Below, one piece after another: positions 44,383 to 53,071 of a stretch of 64,000 bases of DNA (its first letter is position 1; each line of letters starts with the position of its first letter). The position numbers and the translations under genes were made by a program. Under the pieces are notes generated by a model, which saw only the letters and a list, made by a program, of their open reading frames with translations, did not search any database and was not told the DNA's origin. The stretch covers positions 2,418,001-2,482,000 of the forward strand of contig NZ_CP010897.2 of assembly GCF_000934605.2 (NCBI RefSeq), read 5' to 3'. The DNA is from Pandoraea vervacti (GTDB lineage Bacteria; Pseudomonadota; Gammaproteobacteria; Burkholderiales; Burkholderiaceae).

Positions 44383-45357
44383 ATGTTATCCAACGTCGCA
44401 TTCATTCTCTTCATCATCGCGGTGATCATCGCGGCGCGCTCGATCAAGATCGTGCCGCAGCAACATGCCTGGGTGGTGGAGCGCCTCGGTAAATTCCACG
44501 CGACGCTCACGCCGGGGCTGTCGATCGTTGTGCCGTTCGTGGATCGGGTGGCTTACAAGCACGTGCTCAAGGAGATTCCGCTCGATGTCCCGAGCCAGAT
44601 CTGCATCACCAAAGACAATACCCAGTTGCAGGTCGATGGCATCTTGTATTTCCAGGTGACGGATCCGATGAAGGCGTCGTACGGATCGAGCAACTTCATC
44701 GTCGCCATCACGCAGCTTGCACAAACGACGCTGCGCAGCGTGGTCGGTAAGCTCGAACTCGACAAGACGTTCGAGGAGCGCGAGTTCATCAATCACAGCG
44801 TGGTGAACGCGCTTGATGAGGCCGCGGCGAACTGGGGGGTGAAGGTGCTGCGCTATGAGATCAAGGACCTGACGCCGCCGAAGGAAATCCTGCACGCCAT
44901 GCAGGCGCAGATTACCGCCGAGCGCGAGAAGCGGGCGCTGATTGCGGCTTCCGAAGGTAAGAAGCAGGAGCAGATCAACCTGGCGTCCGGCGCGCGTGAG
45001 GCGGCCATCCAGAAGTCGGAAGGTGAGCGCCAGGCGGCCATCAATCAGGCGCAGGGCGAGGCGGCAGCGATTCTTGCGGTGGCGGAAGCCAACGCGGAGG
45101 CTATCCACAAGATTGCGACGGCGATTCAGACGCAGGGTGGCATGGAGGCTGTCAACCTGAAAGTGGCCGAGCAGTATGTCGATGCGTTCAGCAAGATCGC
45201 GAAGACAAATAACACGCTGATCGTGCCGGGTAATCTCTCGGACATGAGCGGCATGATTGCCTCGGCGCTCAAGATTGTGCGCGGCACCGAGGGCGGCTCG
45301 AACGCGCCCGCAGACGGCACCGCCACGGGATTCGGCAACTCAGGCACACGCCGTTGA
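44383..45357 (+). CDS. SPFH/stomatin-like membrane protein (QmcA type)
   Basis: One N-terminal transmembrane segment (MLSNVAFILFIIAVIIAARSI) followed by an SPFH/band 7 domain (about 25-190: VPQQHAWVVERLGKFHATLTPGL ... RSVVGKLELDKTFEER) and a long Ala/Glu/Gln helical stretch typical of oligomerising stomatins. 324 aa from ATG 44383 with a GGGGGA ribosome binding site. Resembles E. coli QmcA. Probably works with the NfeD protein encoded just upstream. Ends at a bidirectional terminator. Confidence 0.9.
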   Translation: MLSNVAFILFIIAVIIAARSIKIVPQQHAWVVERLGKFHATLTPGLSIVVPFVDRVAYKHVLKEIPLDVPSQICITKDNTQLQVDGILYFQVTDPMKASYGSSNFIVAITQLAQTTLRSVVGKLELDKTFEEREFINHSVVNALDEAAANWGVKVLRYEIKDLTPPKEILHAMQAQITAEREKRALIAASEGKKQEQINLASGAREAAIQKSEGERQAAINQAQGEAAAILAVAEANAEAIHKIATAIQTQGGMEAVNLKVAEQYVDAFSKIAKTNNTLIVPGNLSDMSGMIASALKIVRGTEGGSNAPADGTATGFGNSGTRR

Positions 45358-45390
45358 GCGAGTCATGCGGCTTTGACGCCAGTCATCGTG

Positions 45391-45416
45391 AAAAACGGCC
45401 CGAAAGGGCCGTTTTT
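45391..45416. terminator. Bidirectional terminator stomatin/smpB
   Basis: AAAAACGGCCC (45391-45401) and GGGCCGTTTTT (45406-45416) around a GAAA tetraloop, between convergent genes. Confidence 0.95.
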
Positions 45417-45473
45417 CATGGGGAGCGTTGGTTGACGCGACACTCCGCGACACTCGCGATGTCGGATGAAGCG

Positions 45474-45920
45474 TCATGTCGGGTTGCGCATCAGGCGAGC
45501 TTTCTCACGATTCCAGTCGCGTTCTTTTTCCGTCTCACGCTTGTCGTGTTGCTTCTTACCCTTGCCCAATCCGATTTCGCACTTCACAAGGCCCTTGCTG
45601 TAGTGCAGGTTGAGCGGAACGAGTGTGTAGCCGCGCTGCTCGACCTTGCCGATGAGCTTCTTGATCTCGTCGGCCTTGAGAAGCAGCTTGCGAGTGCGTA
45701 CCGGATCGGGCTTGATGTGTGTCGATGCCGATTGCAGCGGGCTGATGTGCGCGCCGATCAGGAAAATCTCGCCGTTTTTGATCACGACGTAACCTTCCTT
45801 GATTTGCGCCCGCCCGGCGCGAATGGCCTTGACTTCCCATCCCTCGAGCACGATCCCGGCTTCGTACCGGTCCTCGATGAAGTAGTCGAAGAAGGCCTTT
45901 CTATTGTCGATGATGCTCAT
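45474..45920 (-). CDS. smpB: SsrA-binding protein SmpB
   Basis: Partner of tmRNA in ribosome rescue. 148 aa; NRKAFFDYFIEDRYEAGIVLEGWEVKAIRAG is the conserved N-terminal part, HYSKGLVKCEIGLGKGKKQHDKRET the RNA-binding part, and a basic tail (KERDWNREKARLMRN) enters the decoding centre. Divergent from ratA with about 157 bp between, a conserved arrangement in beta- and gammaproteobacteria. No ssrA gene is seen in this window. Confidence 0.97.
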   Translation of the reverse strand: MSIIDNRKAFFDYFIEDRYEAGIVLEGWEVKAIRAGRAQIKEGYVVIKNGEIFLIGAHISPLQSASTHIKPDPVRTRKLLLKADEIKKLIGKVEQRGYTLVPLNLHYSKGLVKCEIGLGKGKKQHDKRETEKERDWNREKARLMRNPT

Positions 45921-46077
45921 GGATCCTTGGCGGGTAACTTGGTCGGACCCGGTGAGTCGGGCTCGGGTAAAATAGCGATTTTAACAAAGAGTCTCGGCAA
46001 GAGGCGGCCAGCGGCACACGCGTACCGACAAAGCGTCGAGAGCGAGCGCGCCGTGAGCACACCTCGCCCGACCGACG

Positions 46078-46512
46078 ATGGCTGAAGTCAGTAAAACCGT
46101 TCTCGTGCACTTCTCGGATGAGCAAATGTACGATCTGGTGACCAATGTCGCCGATTACCCCAAATTCCTGCCCTGGTGCGGTGGTGTCGATATTCGGCAT
46201 CAGGACGAGCACAGCATGGAAGCGTCGTTGATCATCGATTTCAAGGGGCTGAAGCATTCGTTCGCGACGCGCAATATCCAGGAGCGCCCGCACTCCATCC
46301 AGATGACCTTCGTCGAAGGGCCTTTCAAGCGTTTTCACGGCACGTGGAAATTCACTGCACTGCGCGAAAATGCCTGCAAGATCGAGTTCAGCCTGCACTA
46401 CGAATTTGCCAATTTCCTGCTTGAGAAAGTGATCGGGCCGGTATTCAGTCATATCGCCAATACGTTTGTCGATGCCTTCGTGAAGCGTGCGGAGACCGTG
46501 TATGTCAAGTGA
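46078..46512 (+). CDS. ratA: RatA-type START-domain protein
   Basis: Polyketide cyclase/START family, 144 aa: EVSKTVLVHFSDEQMYDLVTNVADYPKFLPWC is the signature N terminus. In E. coli RatA was reported as a toxin that blocks 70S assembly; homologues are also linked to ubiquinone binding (Coq10 family), so the physiological role is open. ratB overlaps its end by 11 bp. Confidence 0.9.
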   Translation: MAEVSKTVLVHFSDEQMYDLVTNVADYPKFLPWCGGVDIRHQDEHSMEASLIIDFKGLKHSFATRNIQERPHSIQMTFVEGPFKRFHGTWKFTALRENACKIEFSLHYEFANFLLEKVIGPVFSHIANTFVDAFVKRAETVYVK

Positions 46513-46840
46513 GGTGAATGTCGAGGTCTGCTATGCACTGCCGAGCGAGCAAACGATCGTGCCGCTGACGCTTTCCTCGGGCGCGACCATGCGCGACGCG
46601 ATCGAGCGCAGCGGCTTGTTGCAGCGGTTCCCGGAGCTGGATCTGACGCGGATGAAAGCTGGCGTGTTCGGGAAGGTCCGGGCGTTGGATGCGCTCCTCG
46701 AGACGGGAGATCGCGTCGAGATTTATCGTACGCTCAAGGCTGACCCGAAACTCGCGCGTCAGCGTCGGGTCGAGAAAGTCCGCAGCGAGGGCAGCCGAGA
46801 AGGGCAGAAATGGCTCGGAAGCAGCCGTCGCGGAAGCTGA
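46502..46840 (+). CDS. ratB: RnfH-family ubiquitin-like protein (RatB)
   Basis: Small UPF0125/RnfH protein of 112 aa from ATG 46502: VEVCYALPSEQTIVPLTLSSGATMRDAIERSGL ... GKVRALDALLETGDRVEIYRTLKADPK is the beta-grasp core, followed by a basic tail. Overlaps the ratA 3' end, as in relatives. Function unproven. Confidence 0.9.
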   Translation: MSSEVNVEVCYALPSEQTIVPLTLSSGATMRDAIERSGLLQRFPELDLTRMKAGVFGKVRALDALLETGDRVEIYRTLKADPKLARQRRVEKVRSEGSREGQKWLGSSRRGS

Positions 46841-46909
46841 GCCGGAGCACGGTTTCCCGCAACGGCGCTATGGCGCCATGGATTCACCGCTCAGTTGCCC
46901 CGGATCCAG

Positions 46910-47839
46910 TCAGTGTGCCGATCCTCGTGCGTGTTGCCGAACCGATGCGCTCACGCCCACCAACAACAGCACGATAGCGGCGAGTTCCAGAGAGCGCGGA
47001 AGCCGGTGTTCGTAAATGAATCCATAGACGAGCGCGAACAGCGTTTCGAACACGATCATCTGCCCCGAAAGGGTTAAGGGCAACTGACGGCTTGCCGCGT
47101 TCCAGAACGCGTTGCCAATCGTCGATGCGCCAATGGCCACCGCAGCGTTCACGATCAGGAACATCTGCCAGTCGCGCGGTGCGTCGACCGCGACCGGATG
47201 CGGCAGCACCACGGCCGGGATCGCCAGCGCCACGGCGAGCACGCCGGTCGCGACACCGGTCAGCAGGGACCACTCCTGACTGGTGAAGTGGCCAAACTTC
47301 GCGAGATACCGGGCGTTCGCAACGGCGTACCAGGTCCAGCTGAGCAAGGCGCCAATGGCGCAGACGATGCCGACCAGCGTCAATCGCCAATCGCCGCCAG
47401 TGGCCGAAGCATGAGTAAAGACGTCCACGTTGATGCAGACGATGCCCGCCGCAATCATCGCGAGTGGGCCGACAAGCCTGGACAGGGGCAGGGCGCCGTG
47501 GTCGCGGCTGCCCACGAGCGTTACCGTCACGGGAAGCACGCCGACGATCAATGATGCTGGCGCGATGCCCGCCATCTGAACCGCCCCCGCGAGAAACAGG
47601 TAATAGACGAGGTTGCCGACGAGGCTCAAGCGAAACAGTGCGCGCCAATCGCTGCCCGTAACGGTGTGACGCAGGCGGGGCCAGAGGGGAGTGAGGAGGA
47701 TGGCGGATACGAGTCCGTACAGCACATAACGGGCGGCCGACAGTTCCAGTGGCGAGAAACCGGGCAACAGTTGCGGGGCCAGGAATACCAGCCCCCATAG
47801 CGCGCCCGCCGCCAATCCGTAAGCAATGCCTTTCCCCAT
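46910..47839 (-). CDS. EamA/DMT-family permease
   Basis: 309 aa, about ten transmembrane segments in two halves; starts MGKGIAYGLAAGALWGLVFLAPQLLPGFSPLELSAARYVLYG. The second half (WTWYAVANARYLAKFGHFTSQEW) retains EamA character. Substrate unknown. No good ribosome binding site precedes ATG 47839, and 25 bp upstream starts an 8-bp tandem repeat that could influence its promoter. Convergent with ratB over a 69-bp gap. Confidence 0.85.
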   Translation of the reverse strand: MGKGIAYGLAAGALWGLVFLAPQLLPGFSPLELSAARYVLYGLVSAILLTPLWPRLRHTVTGSDWRALFRLSLVGNLVYYLFLAGAVQMAGIAPASLIVGVLPVTVTLVGSRDHGALPLSRLVGPLAMIAAGIVCINVDVFTHASATGGDWRLTLVGIVCAIGALLSWTWYAVANARYLAKFGHFTSQEWSLLTGVATGVLAVALAIPAVVLPHPVAVDAPRDWQMFLIVNAAVAIGASTIGNAFWNAASRQLPLTLSGQMIVFETLFALVYGFIYEHRLPRSLELAAIVLLLVGVSASVRQHARGSAH

Positions 47840-47864
47840 GAAATTCGTGTCCGTGTCTGATGAT

Positions 47865-47932
47865 GCCGAGCCGCCGAGCCGCCGAGCCGCCGAGCCGCCG
47901 AGCCGCCGAGCCGCCGAGCCGCCGAGCCGCCG
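47865..47932. repeat. 8-bp tandem repeat (CCGCCGAG)n
   Basis: Seven perfect CCGCCGAG units (47871-47926) with partial units on both sides, upstream of the leftward permease gene. Because the unit is not a multiple of three and the array is perfect, its copy number is likely to vary. The rest of the 47840-48251 gap has no gene. Confidence 0.95.
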
Positions 47933-48219
47933 GTGTGTCGGGTTAGCCCGTCATGCTCGCTACCGAGTCGATGCCGATCGCCCAGCGCTTCGGCTCGGGG
48001 GGATCGGGAAGGGCGCAAGAATAGCATTCGAGGCTCGCGTCGCTATTGTGAAATCCGGCAGTTGGCCGCAATGGGACGCGGCCGGGCACCGCAGCCCGCA
48101 AATACCGACTGGTAGTCAGTCTGGCGCGTTATGCGTGTTTGGCCAGCATCGCACGGACGCCTCGGGGAAAAAGCCCCTTGACATGTGGGGCAGACGTGCC
48201 ATGCATCTCGCGATTTCTG

Positions 48220-48225
48220 TATAAT
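48220..48225 (+). promoter_or_regulatory. -10 box of guaB promoter
   Basis: Perfect TATAAT 27 bp before the guaB ATG. No good -35 sits 16-18 bp upstream; a TTGACA at 48178-48183 is too far to pair with it. Two overlapping G4/C4 inverted repeats (GGGG-aaaaag-CCCC and GCCCC-n9-GGGGC, about 48162-48192) lie upstream and may be operator sequence. Tentative. Confidence 0.45.
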
Positions 48226-48251
48226 TCGGTTTTGCGCCTATAGGATTTGCC

Positions 48252-49712
48252 ATGCGTCTGATCCAAAAAGCACTCACATTCGATGACGTGCTCCTCGTCC
48301 CGGCCTACTCTGCCGTTCTCCCGCGCGACACCAGCCTGAAAACCAAGCTCACGCGCAACATTACCCTGAACATGCCTTTGCTGTCGGCCGCCATGGATAC
48401 GGTGACCGAAGCGCGTCTGGCCATTGCCATGGCGCAACAGGGCGGTATCGGCATCATTCACAAGAATCTGAAGCCGGCCGAGCAGGCGCGGGAAGTCTCG
48501 AAGGTCAAGCGTTTCGAGTCGGGGGTGCTGCGCGATCCGATCACGATTCCGCCGCACATGAAGGTGCGCGACGTGATCGCTCTGTCGCGTCAGCATGGTA
48601 TTTCCGGCTTCCCGGTCGTCGAAGGCGCACAACTCATCGGTATCGTCACGAACCGCGACCTGCGTTTCGAGAGCCGCCTGGACGAACCGGTGCGCGTGAT
48701 CATGACGCCGAAGGAAAAGCTCATCACCGTACGTGAAGGCGCTTCGCCTGCAGACGCCGAGCGCCTGATGCACGACCACCGCCTTGAGCGCGTGCTGGTC
48801 GTGAACGACGCCTTCGAACTCCGCGGCCTGATGACGGTCAAGGACATTACCAAGGCGACGGAATACCCGCTGGCAAGCAAGGACGAACACGGCAAGCTGC
48901 GTGTCGGCGCCGCCGTCGGCGTGGGGCCGGACAATGAAGAGCGCGTCGAATTGCTGGTGGCTGCCGGTGTCGACGTGATCGTGGTCGATACGGCGCATGG
49001 CCATAGTCAGGGCGTGCTCGACCGCGTGCAATGGGTCAAGAAGCATTTCCCGCAGATCGAAGTCGTGGGTGGCAATATCGCCACGGCAAGCGCGGCGCTG
49101 GCATTGGTCGAACACGGCGCGGACGCCGTCAAGGTCGGTATCGGCCCGGGCTCGATCTGCACGACGCGTATCGTCGCCGGCGTCGGTGTGCCGCAGATCA
49201 CGGCAATCGCCAACGTGGCCGAAGCGCTCAAGGATACGGGCGTTCCGCTGATCGCCGACGGTGGCATTCGTTATTCGGGCGACGTTGCCAAGGCGCTTGC
49301 CGCCGGCGCGCACACTGTGATGATGGGCAGCATGTTCTCGGGTACGGAAGAAGCGCCGGGCGAAGTGTTCCTGTATCAGGGCCGTTCGTACAAGAGCTAC
49401 CGCGGCATGGGCTCGGTCGGTGCAATGAAGGACGGCGCTGCAGACCGTTACTTCCAGGATCCGGCCAACAATGCCGACAAGCTGGTGCCCGAAGGCATCG
49501 AAGGCCGCGTGGCTTACAAGGGTAGCGTGAACGCTATCCTGCACCAACTGACTGGCGGTATCCGCTCGTCGATGGGTTACCTGGGTTGCCCGTCGATCAA
49601 GGATCTGCACGAAAAGGCGGAGTTTGTGGAAATCACGGCCGCGGGCATGCGCGAATCGCACGTGCACGACGTCCAGATCATGAAGGAAGCCCCCAACTAC
49701 CACGTGGAGTAA
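48252..49712 (+). CDS. guaB: IMP dehydrogenase
   Basis: NAD-dependent oxidation of IMP to XMP, the first step of GMP synthesis. 486 aa, TIM barrel interrupted by two CBS domains (about 92-205). Active-site Cys303 is in GPGSICTTRIVAGVG; the mobile flap region contains GRSYKSYRGMGSVGAMKDGAADRY. guaA follows in the same direction with one membrane-protein gene between. Confidence 0.98.
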   Translation: MRLIQKALTFDDVLLVPAYSAVLPRDTSLKTKLTRNITLNMPLLSAAMDTVTEARLAIAMAQQGGIGIIHKNLKPAEQAREVSKVKRFESGVLRDPITIPPHMKVRDVIALSRQHGISGFPVVEGAQLIGIVTNRDLRFESRLDEPVRVIMTPKEKLITVREGASPADAERLMHDHRLERVLVVNDAFELRGLMTVKDITKATEYPLASKDEHGKLRVGAAVGVGPDNEERVELLVAAGVDVIVVDTAHGHSQGVLDRVQWVKKHFPQIEVVGGNIATASAALALVEHGADAVKVGIGPGSICTTRIVAGVGVPQITAIANVAEALKDTGVPLIADGGIRYSGDVAKALAAGAHTVMMGSMFSGTEEAPGEVFLYQGRSYKSYRGMGSVGAMKDGAADRYFQDPANNADKLVPEGIEGRVAYKGSVNAILHQLTGGIRSSMGYLGCPSIKDLHEKAEFVEITAAGMRESHVHDVQIMKEAPNYHVE

Positions 49713-49718
49713 TTGCCC

Positions 49719-50411
49719 ATGAAGGCCATGTTGCGTACGGTACTGTTCCTCGATGCGGCGTTGAATCTGGCACTTGGCGTGCTGTTGATCGCGTCGTTCT
49801 GGTCATCGCTGTATGCGGCCATTGATGTGCCTGCGCCGTCGCCCGTGCTTTACGCACAGGTGCTCGGCGTGGCCTTCATCGGCGTGGCCTGGCTGCAATG
49901 GCACGCCACTGTGAACGGCCAGTTGACGGCCACCGTTGCGAAAGTGACGGGGCATATCAACTGGGTGAGCGGTGCGTTCGTGCTGGGCTGGCTGATCTCC
50001 GGCCAGTTGGTGGTGTCGACCGGTGGCAAGCTGATGCTGGCCACGCTTGGCGCCGTTTTGCTGGTGGTAGGCGGTATTCTCGTCAAATTGGCGTCGAGTG
50101 TGCGCACGAAAGAGCGTGTGCAGGCGGCGCAACAGGCCGGCGAGCGGGTGCGTGGCGGTGTCGTGAGCGACACGCGGCACGACACGCCACATGATTATTC
50201 TGATGCCCGGGTCGTCGACGAGACCCGTGGCGCGCGCGCTGAGCCGCGCATGGAGACGCCTCGTGGCGGCTCCGCTTCCGTCAATACCACGCCGGTCGCG
50301 CCCGTGGGCGCCACCGGCATTGTCACGCCCGTGCCTTCGACCACGGCGCCGACGTCCAACGAATCCACTTCATCCGTACCTCACGATGCACGACAAAATC
50401 CTCATTCTTGA
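49719..50411 (+). CDS. Unidentified four-helix membrane protein in the gua operon
   Basis: 230 aa; not recognised beyond being a small integral membrane protein. Four hydrophobic segments in residues 1-125 (VLFLDAALNLALGVLLIASFWSS; VLYAQVLGVAFIGVAWLQWHA; INWVSGAFVLGWLISGQL; LATLGAVLLVVGGILVKLA) are followed by about 100 hydrophilic, Thr/Ser/Pro/Arg-rich residues that look disordered. It begins six bases after the guaB stop, and its last 26 bp overlap the start of guaA, so guaA translation may depend on it. Confidence 0.8.
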   Translation: MKAMLRTVLFLDAALNLALGVLLIASFWSSLYAAIDVPAPSPVLYAQVLGVAFIGVAWLQWHATVNGQLTATVAKVTGHINWVSGAFVLGWLISGQLVVSTGGKLMLATLGAVLLVVGGILVKLASSVRTKERVQAAQQAGERVRGGVVSDTRHDTPHDYSDARVVDETRGARAEPRMETPRGGSASVNTTPVAPVGATGIVTPVPSTTAPTSNESTSSVPHDARQNPHS

Positions 50412-51969
50412 CTTCGGCTCGCAAGTCACCCAGCTCATCGGACGCCGCGTTCGCGAAGCGCACGTCTACTGCGAGATTCACCCGAACGACGTTTCGGACG
50501 AATTCATCCGCGAATTCAACCCGAAGGCGATCATTCTGTCGGGCAGCCACGCGAGCACATACGAGGATCAGGATCTGCGCGCACCGCAGGCGGTCTGGGA
50601 TCTGGGCGTGCCGGTCCTGGGCATCTGCTACGGCATGTTCGCCATGACGGTTCAGTTGGGCGGTCAGGTGGAAGCAAGCAACCACCGTGAGTTCGGTTAT
50701 GCGGAAGTGCGCGCGCATGGTCATACGCCGTTGCTCGACGGGCTTGAGGACTTCCGCACGGCTGAAGGCCACGGCATGCTCAAGGTGTGGATGAGCCATG
50801 GCGACAAGGTCACGCAGTTGCCGGAAGGGTTTGCGCTGATGGCGTCCACGCCGAGCTGCCCGATCGCGGGTATGGCGGATGTGAAGCGTCATTACTACGC
50901 CGTGCAGTTCCACCCGGAAGTGACGCACACTGTGAAGGGCCGTGAGTTGCTCGAGCGCTTCGTGCTGGAAATCGCCGGTGCGAAGCCGGACTGGATCATG
51001 CGCGATCACATCGAGGAAGCCGTGAAGGCGATCCGCGAGCAGGTGGGCGACGAGGAAGTGATTCTCGGCCTGTCGGGCGGTGTGGATTCGAGCGTGGCGG
51101 CGGCGCTGATTCACCGTGCGATCGGGGACCAGTTGACGTGCGTGTTTGTCGATCACGGTCTGCTGCGTCTGAACGAAGGCAAGATGGTCATGGAGATGTT
51201 CGAGGGCCGACTGCATGCGAAGGTTGTGCATGTCGACGCCACCGCACAGTTCATGGGGCATCTCAAGGGCGTGACGGATCCGGAGCAGAAGCGCAAGATC
51301 ATCGGTCGCGAGTTTGTCGAAGTGTTCCAGGCGGAAGCGAAGAAGCTGAAGAACGCGAAGTGGCTGGCGCAGGGCACGATCTATCCGGACGTGATCGAAT
51401 CGGGCGGCGCAAAGACGAAGAAGGCGACGACGATCAAGAGCCACCACAACGTGGGCGGCTTGCCGGAGACGCTGGGTCTGAAGCTGCTCGAACCGCTGCG
51501 CGATCTGTTCAAGGATGAAGTGCGCGAACTGGGCGTGGCGCTGGGCTTGCCGCACGACATGGTCTACCGTCACCCGTTCCCGGGGCCGGGCCTGGGCGTG
51601 CGTATTCTTGGTGAAGTGAAGCAGGAGTACGCCGATCTACTGCGCCGAGCCGATGCGATCTTCATTGAAGAACTGCGCAACACGGTCGAGCCGAATAGCA
51701 GCAAGACCTGGTACGAACTGACGAGCCAGGCGTTCGCCGTATTCCTGCCGGTCAAGAGCGTGGGCGTGATGGGCGATGGCCGCACTTACGAGTGGGTCGT
51801 AGCGCTGCGCGCGGTGCAGACGCAGGACTTCATGACGGCTCACTGGGCGCACCTGCCGCACGAATTGCTCGGCAAGGTCTCGAACCGCATCATCAACGAA
51901 GTGCGTGGCCTGAACCGCGTTGTCTATGACATCTCGGGCAAGCCGCCGGCGACGATCGAGTGGGAGTAA
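50386..51969 (+). CDS. guaA: GMP synthase (glutamine-hydrolysing)
   Basis: Converts XMP to GMP. 527 aa: class I glutamine amidotransferase with nucleophile Cys81 in LGICYGMFAM, His/Glu in FHPEVTHT, then the ATP pyrophosphatase P-loop LGLSGGVDSSVAAALIH and the C-terminal dimerisation domain ending KPPATIEWE. ATG 50386 (MHDKILILDFGSQVTQLIGRR) lies inside the end of the membrane-protein gene; the longer open frame is not guaA-like. Confidence 0.98.
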   Translation: MHDKILILDFGSQVTQLIGRRVREAHVYCEIHPNDVSDEFIREFNPKAIILSGSHASTYEDQDLRAPQAVWDLGVPVLGICYGMFAMTVQLGGQVEASNHREFGYAEVRAHGHTPLLDGLEDFRTAEGHGMLKVWMSHGDKVTQLPEGFALMASTPSCPIAGMADVKRHYYAVQFHPEVTHTVKGRELLERFVLEIAGAKPDWIMRDHIEEAVKAIREQVGDEEVILGLSGGVDSSVAAALIHRAIGDQLTCVFVDHGLLRLNEGKMVMEMFEGRLHAKVVHVDATAQFMGHLKGVTDPEQKRKIIGREFVEVFQAEAKKLKNAKWLAQGTIYPDVIESGGAKTKKATTIKSHHNVGGLPETLGLKLLEPLRDLFKDEVRELGVALGLPHDMVYRHPFPGPGLGVRILGEVKQEYADLLRRADAIFIEELRNTVEPNSSKTWYELTSQAFAVFLPVKSVGVMGDGRTYEWVVALRAVQTQDFMTAHWAHLPHELLGKVSNRIINEVRGLNRVVYDISGKPPATIEWE

Positions 51970-52016
51970 TCTCCCGTCCGGCATAGACCGGCACGAAAGA
52001 ACGGTAAGTCACTGCC

Positions 52017-52043
52017 AAGCCCGCGTAACTGCGGGCTTTTTTT
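52017..52043 (+). terminator. Terminator after guaA
   Basis: AAGCCCGC (52017-52024) and GCGGGCTT (52031-52038) with loop GTAACT, followed by T's to 52043. Confidence 0.93.
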
Positions 52044-52070
52044 GTTGATGAGACCGCCGACGATCGATCA

Positions 52071-52967
52071 TCACCCCGGTCCATCACTCGCGGCGGCAAG
52101 CAGCGGCACCAACACGTCGCTGATCGGCGTGGCGATGCCGTGAATCCTGCCGCGACGTGAGATGACACCGTTGCGGACCTCCCACTCGAGCGGCCTGTCA
52201 GCCATCCGGTCCGTAAGGATCGACGTGCCCATGTCGGCGGGCGCCGCCTGGAACTTGTCCAGAATCGCTTGCGGTACCTCGTCACGAAGTTCAGCACCCT
52301 CCGCCCGCGCGACCGCCAGACATTCCTGCAAATAGTCCAGTGTGAGCCGGGCGATATCGGATCTGGCGAACATGCCCGAGCGACGCTGCGTGAGCGCCAT
52401 GAGCCCCGCAGCCGCGTTCTGCAATAGCTTGCGCCAGGCAAGAGACCGAAAATCTGCTGCCAACTCTACCGAACAGAATGTGCCTTGCAGTGCCTGCGCT
52501 ATCACACAGGAATCCGGTGTATCCGGCACGCTGAGGCGCGCGTCGCCACGCAAGCGTACCGAGCCATCAGCTTGGGCCTGTGCGGGAAACCACACAACGG
52601 CCGGGATCGTCCGCCCGTCCGGCACGTACTGGGTAACCGTCTCCAACTGTTCCACGCCATTTTGCAGAACGCACACCACGGTGTGCGGGCCGGCCAGCGC
52701 CGCAAGCCAGTCCTTCGCCGCATGGGTCTGCGTCGCCTTGACCGCAAGCAACACGAGATCCACCCGGTGCTCGACCTTGGCGGGATGCGTATGGACGGGG
52801 CCGGGGATGGTCAAAGTGCGCTCCCCATCATGCAACGTCAGATGCTCGCGAGAGGTGCGCCCACATAGCATGGGCGTTCGGCCGACGTCGCGAAGTGCAG
52901 CCGCGATCGTCGTGCCGATGGCGCCCGGCCCAACGACGGCCACGGTTGGCAGGGTTTCCGTTTTCAT
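52071..52967 (-). CDS. Ketopantoate reductase-like oxidoreductase
   Basis: 298 aa of the ApbA/PanE family: NADPH-binding GPGAIGTTIAAAL at the N terminus, LVLLAVKATQTHAA, LQNGVEQLE and the C-terminal helical domain (WRKLLQNAAAGLMALTQRRSG ... EWEVRNGVISRRGRIHGIATPISD). The last motif is the usual PanE Asn/Glu region. Could be a true PanE (pantothenate pathway) or a paralogue acting on another 2-keto acid; the context with an RpiR regulator and permease favours a paralogue. ATG 52967 with AAGGAG seven bases upstream. Divergent from the regulator gene. Confidence 0.8.
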   Translation of the reverse strand: MKTETLPTVAVVGPGAIGTTIAAALRDVGRTPMLCGRTSREHLTLHDGERTLTIPGPVHTHPAKVEHRVDLVLLAVKATQTHAAKDWLAALAGPHTVVCVLQNGVEQLETVTQYVPDGRTIPAVVWFPAQAQADGSVRLRGDARLSVPDTPDSCVIAQALQGTFCSVELAADFRSLAWRKLLQNAAAGLMALTQRRSGMFARSDIARLTLDYLQECLAVARAEGAELRDEVPQAILDKFQAAPADMGTSILTDRMADRPLEWEVRNGVISRRGRIHGIATPISDVLVPLLAAASDGPG

Positions 52968-53035
52968 TACAAGACTCCTTGCATTTCGTTGCACCGCGCT
53001 CGCTCGCGCAGCGGTTGTGAGCTTCCCATTCACTG

Positions 53036-53071
53036 TGTAACATATTACAAATGAATAAAGATAATTGTAAT
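53036..53071. promoter_or_regulatory. RpiR-type operator cluster
   Basis: TGTAA-CATA-TTACA (53036-53049) is a 14-bp inverted repeat of the form bound by many MurR/RpiR regulators. A second pair, ATTACAA (53044-53050) and TTGTAAT (53065-53071), overlaps it and covers the start codon of the regulator gene at 53051. Position between the two divergent genes fits autoregulation plus control of the reductase gene. Confidence 0.65.

Noticed and set aside
48178..48183. TTGACA as -35 of guaB
   Set aside because: 36 bp from the TATAAT at 48220, far outside usable spacing, and no -10 lies 16-18 bp after it.
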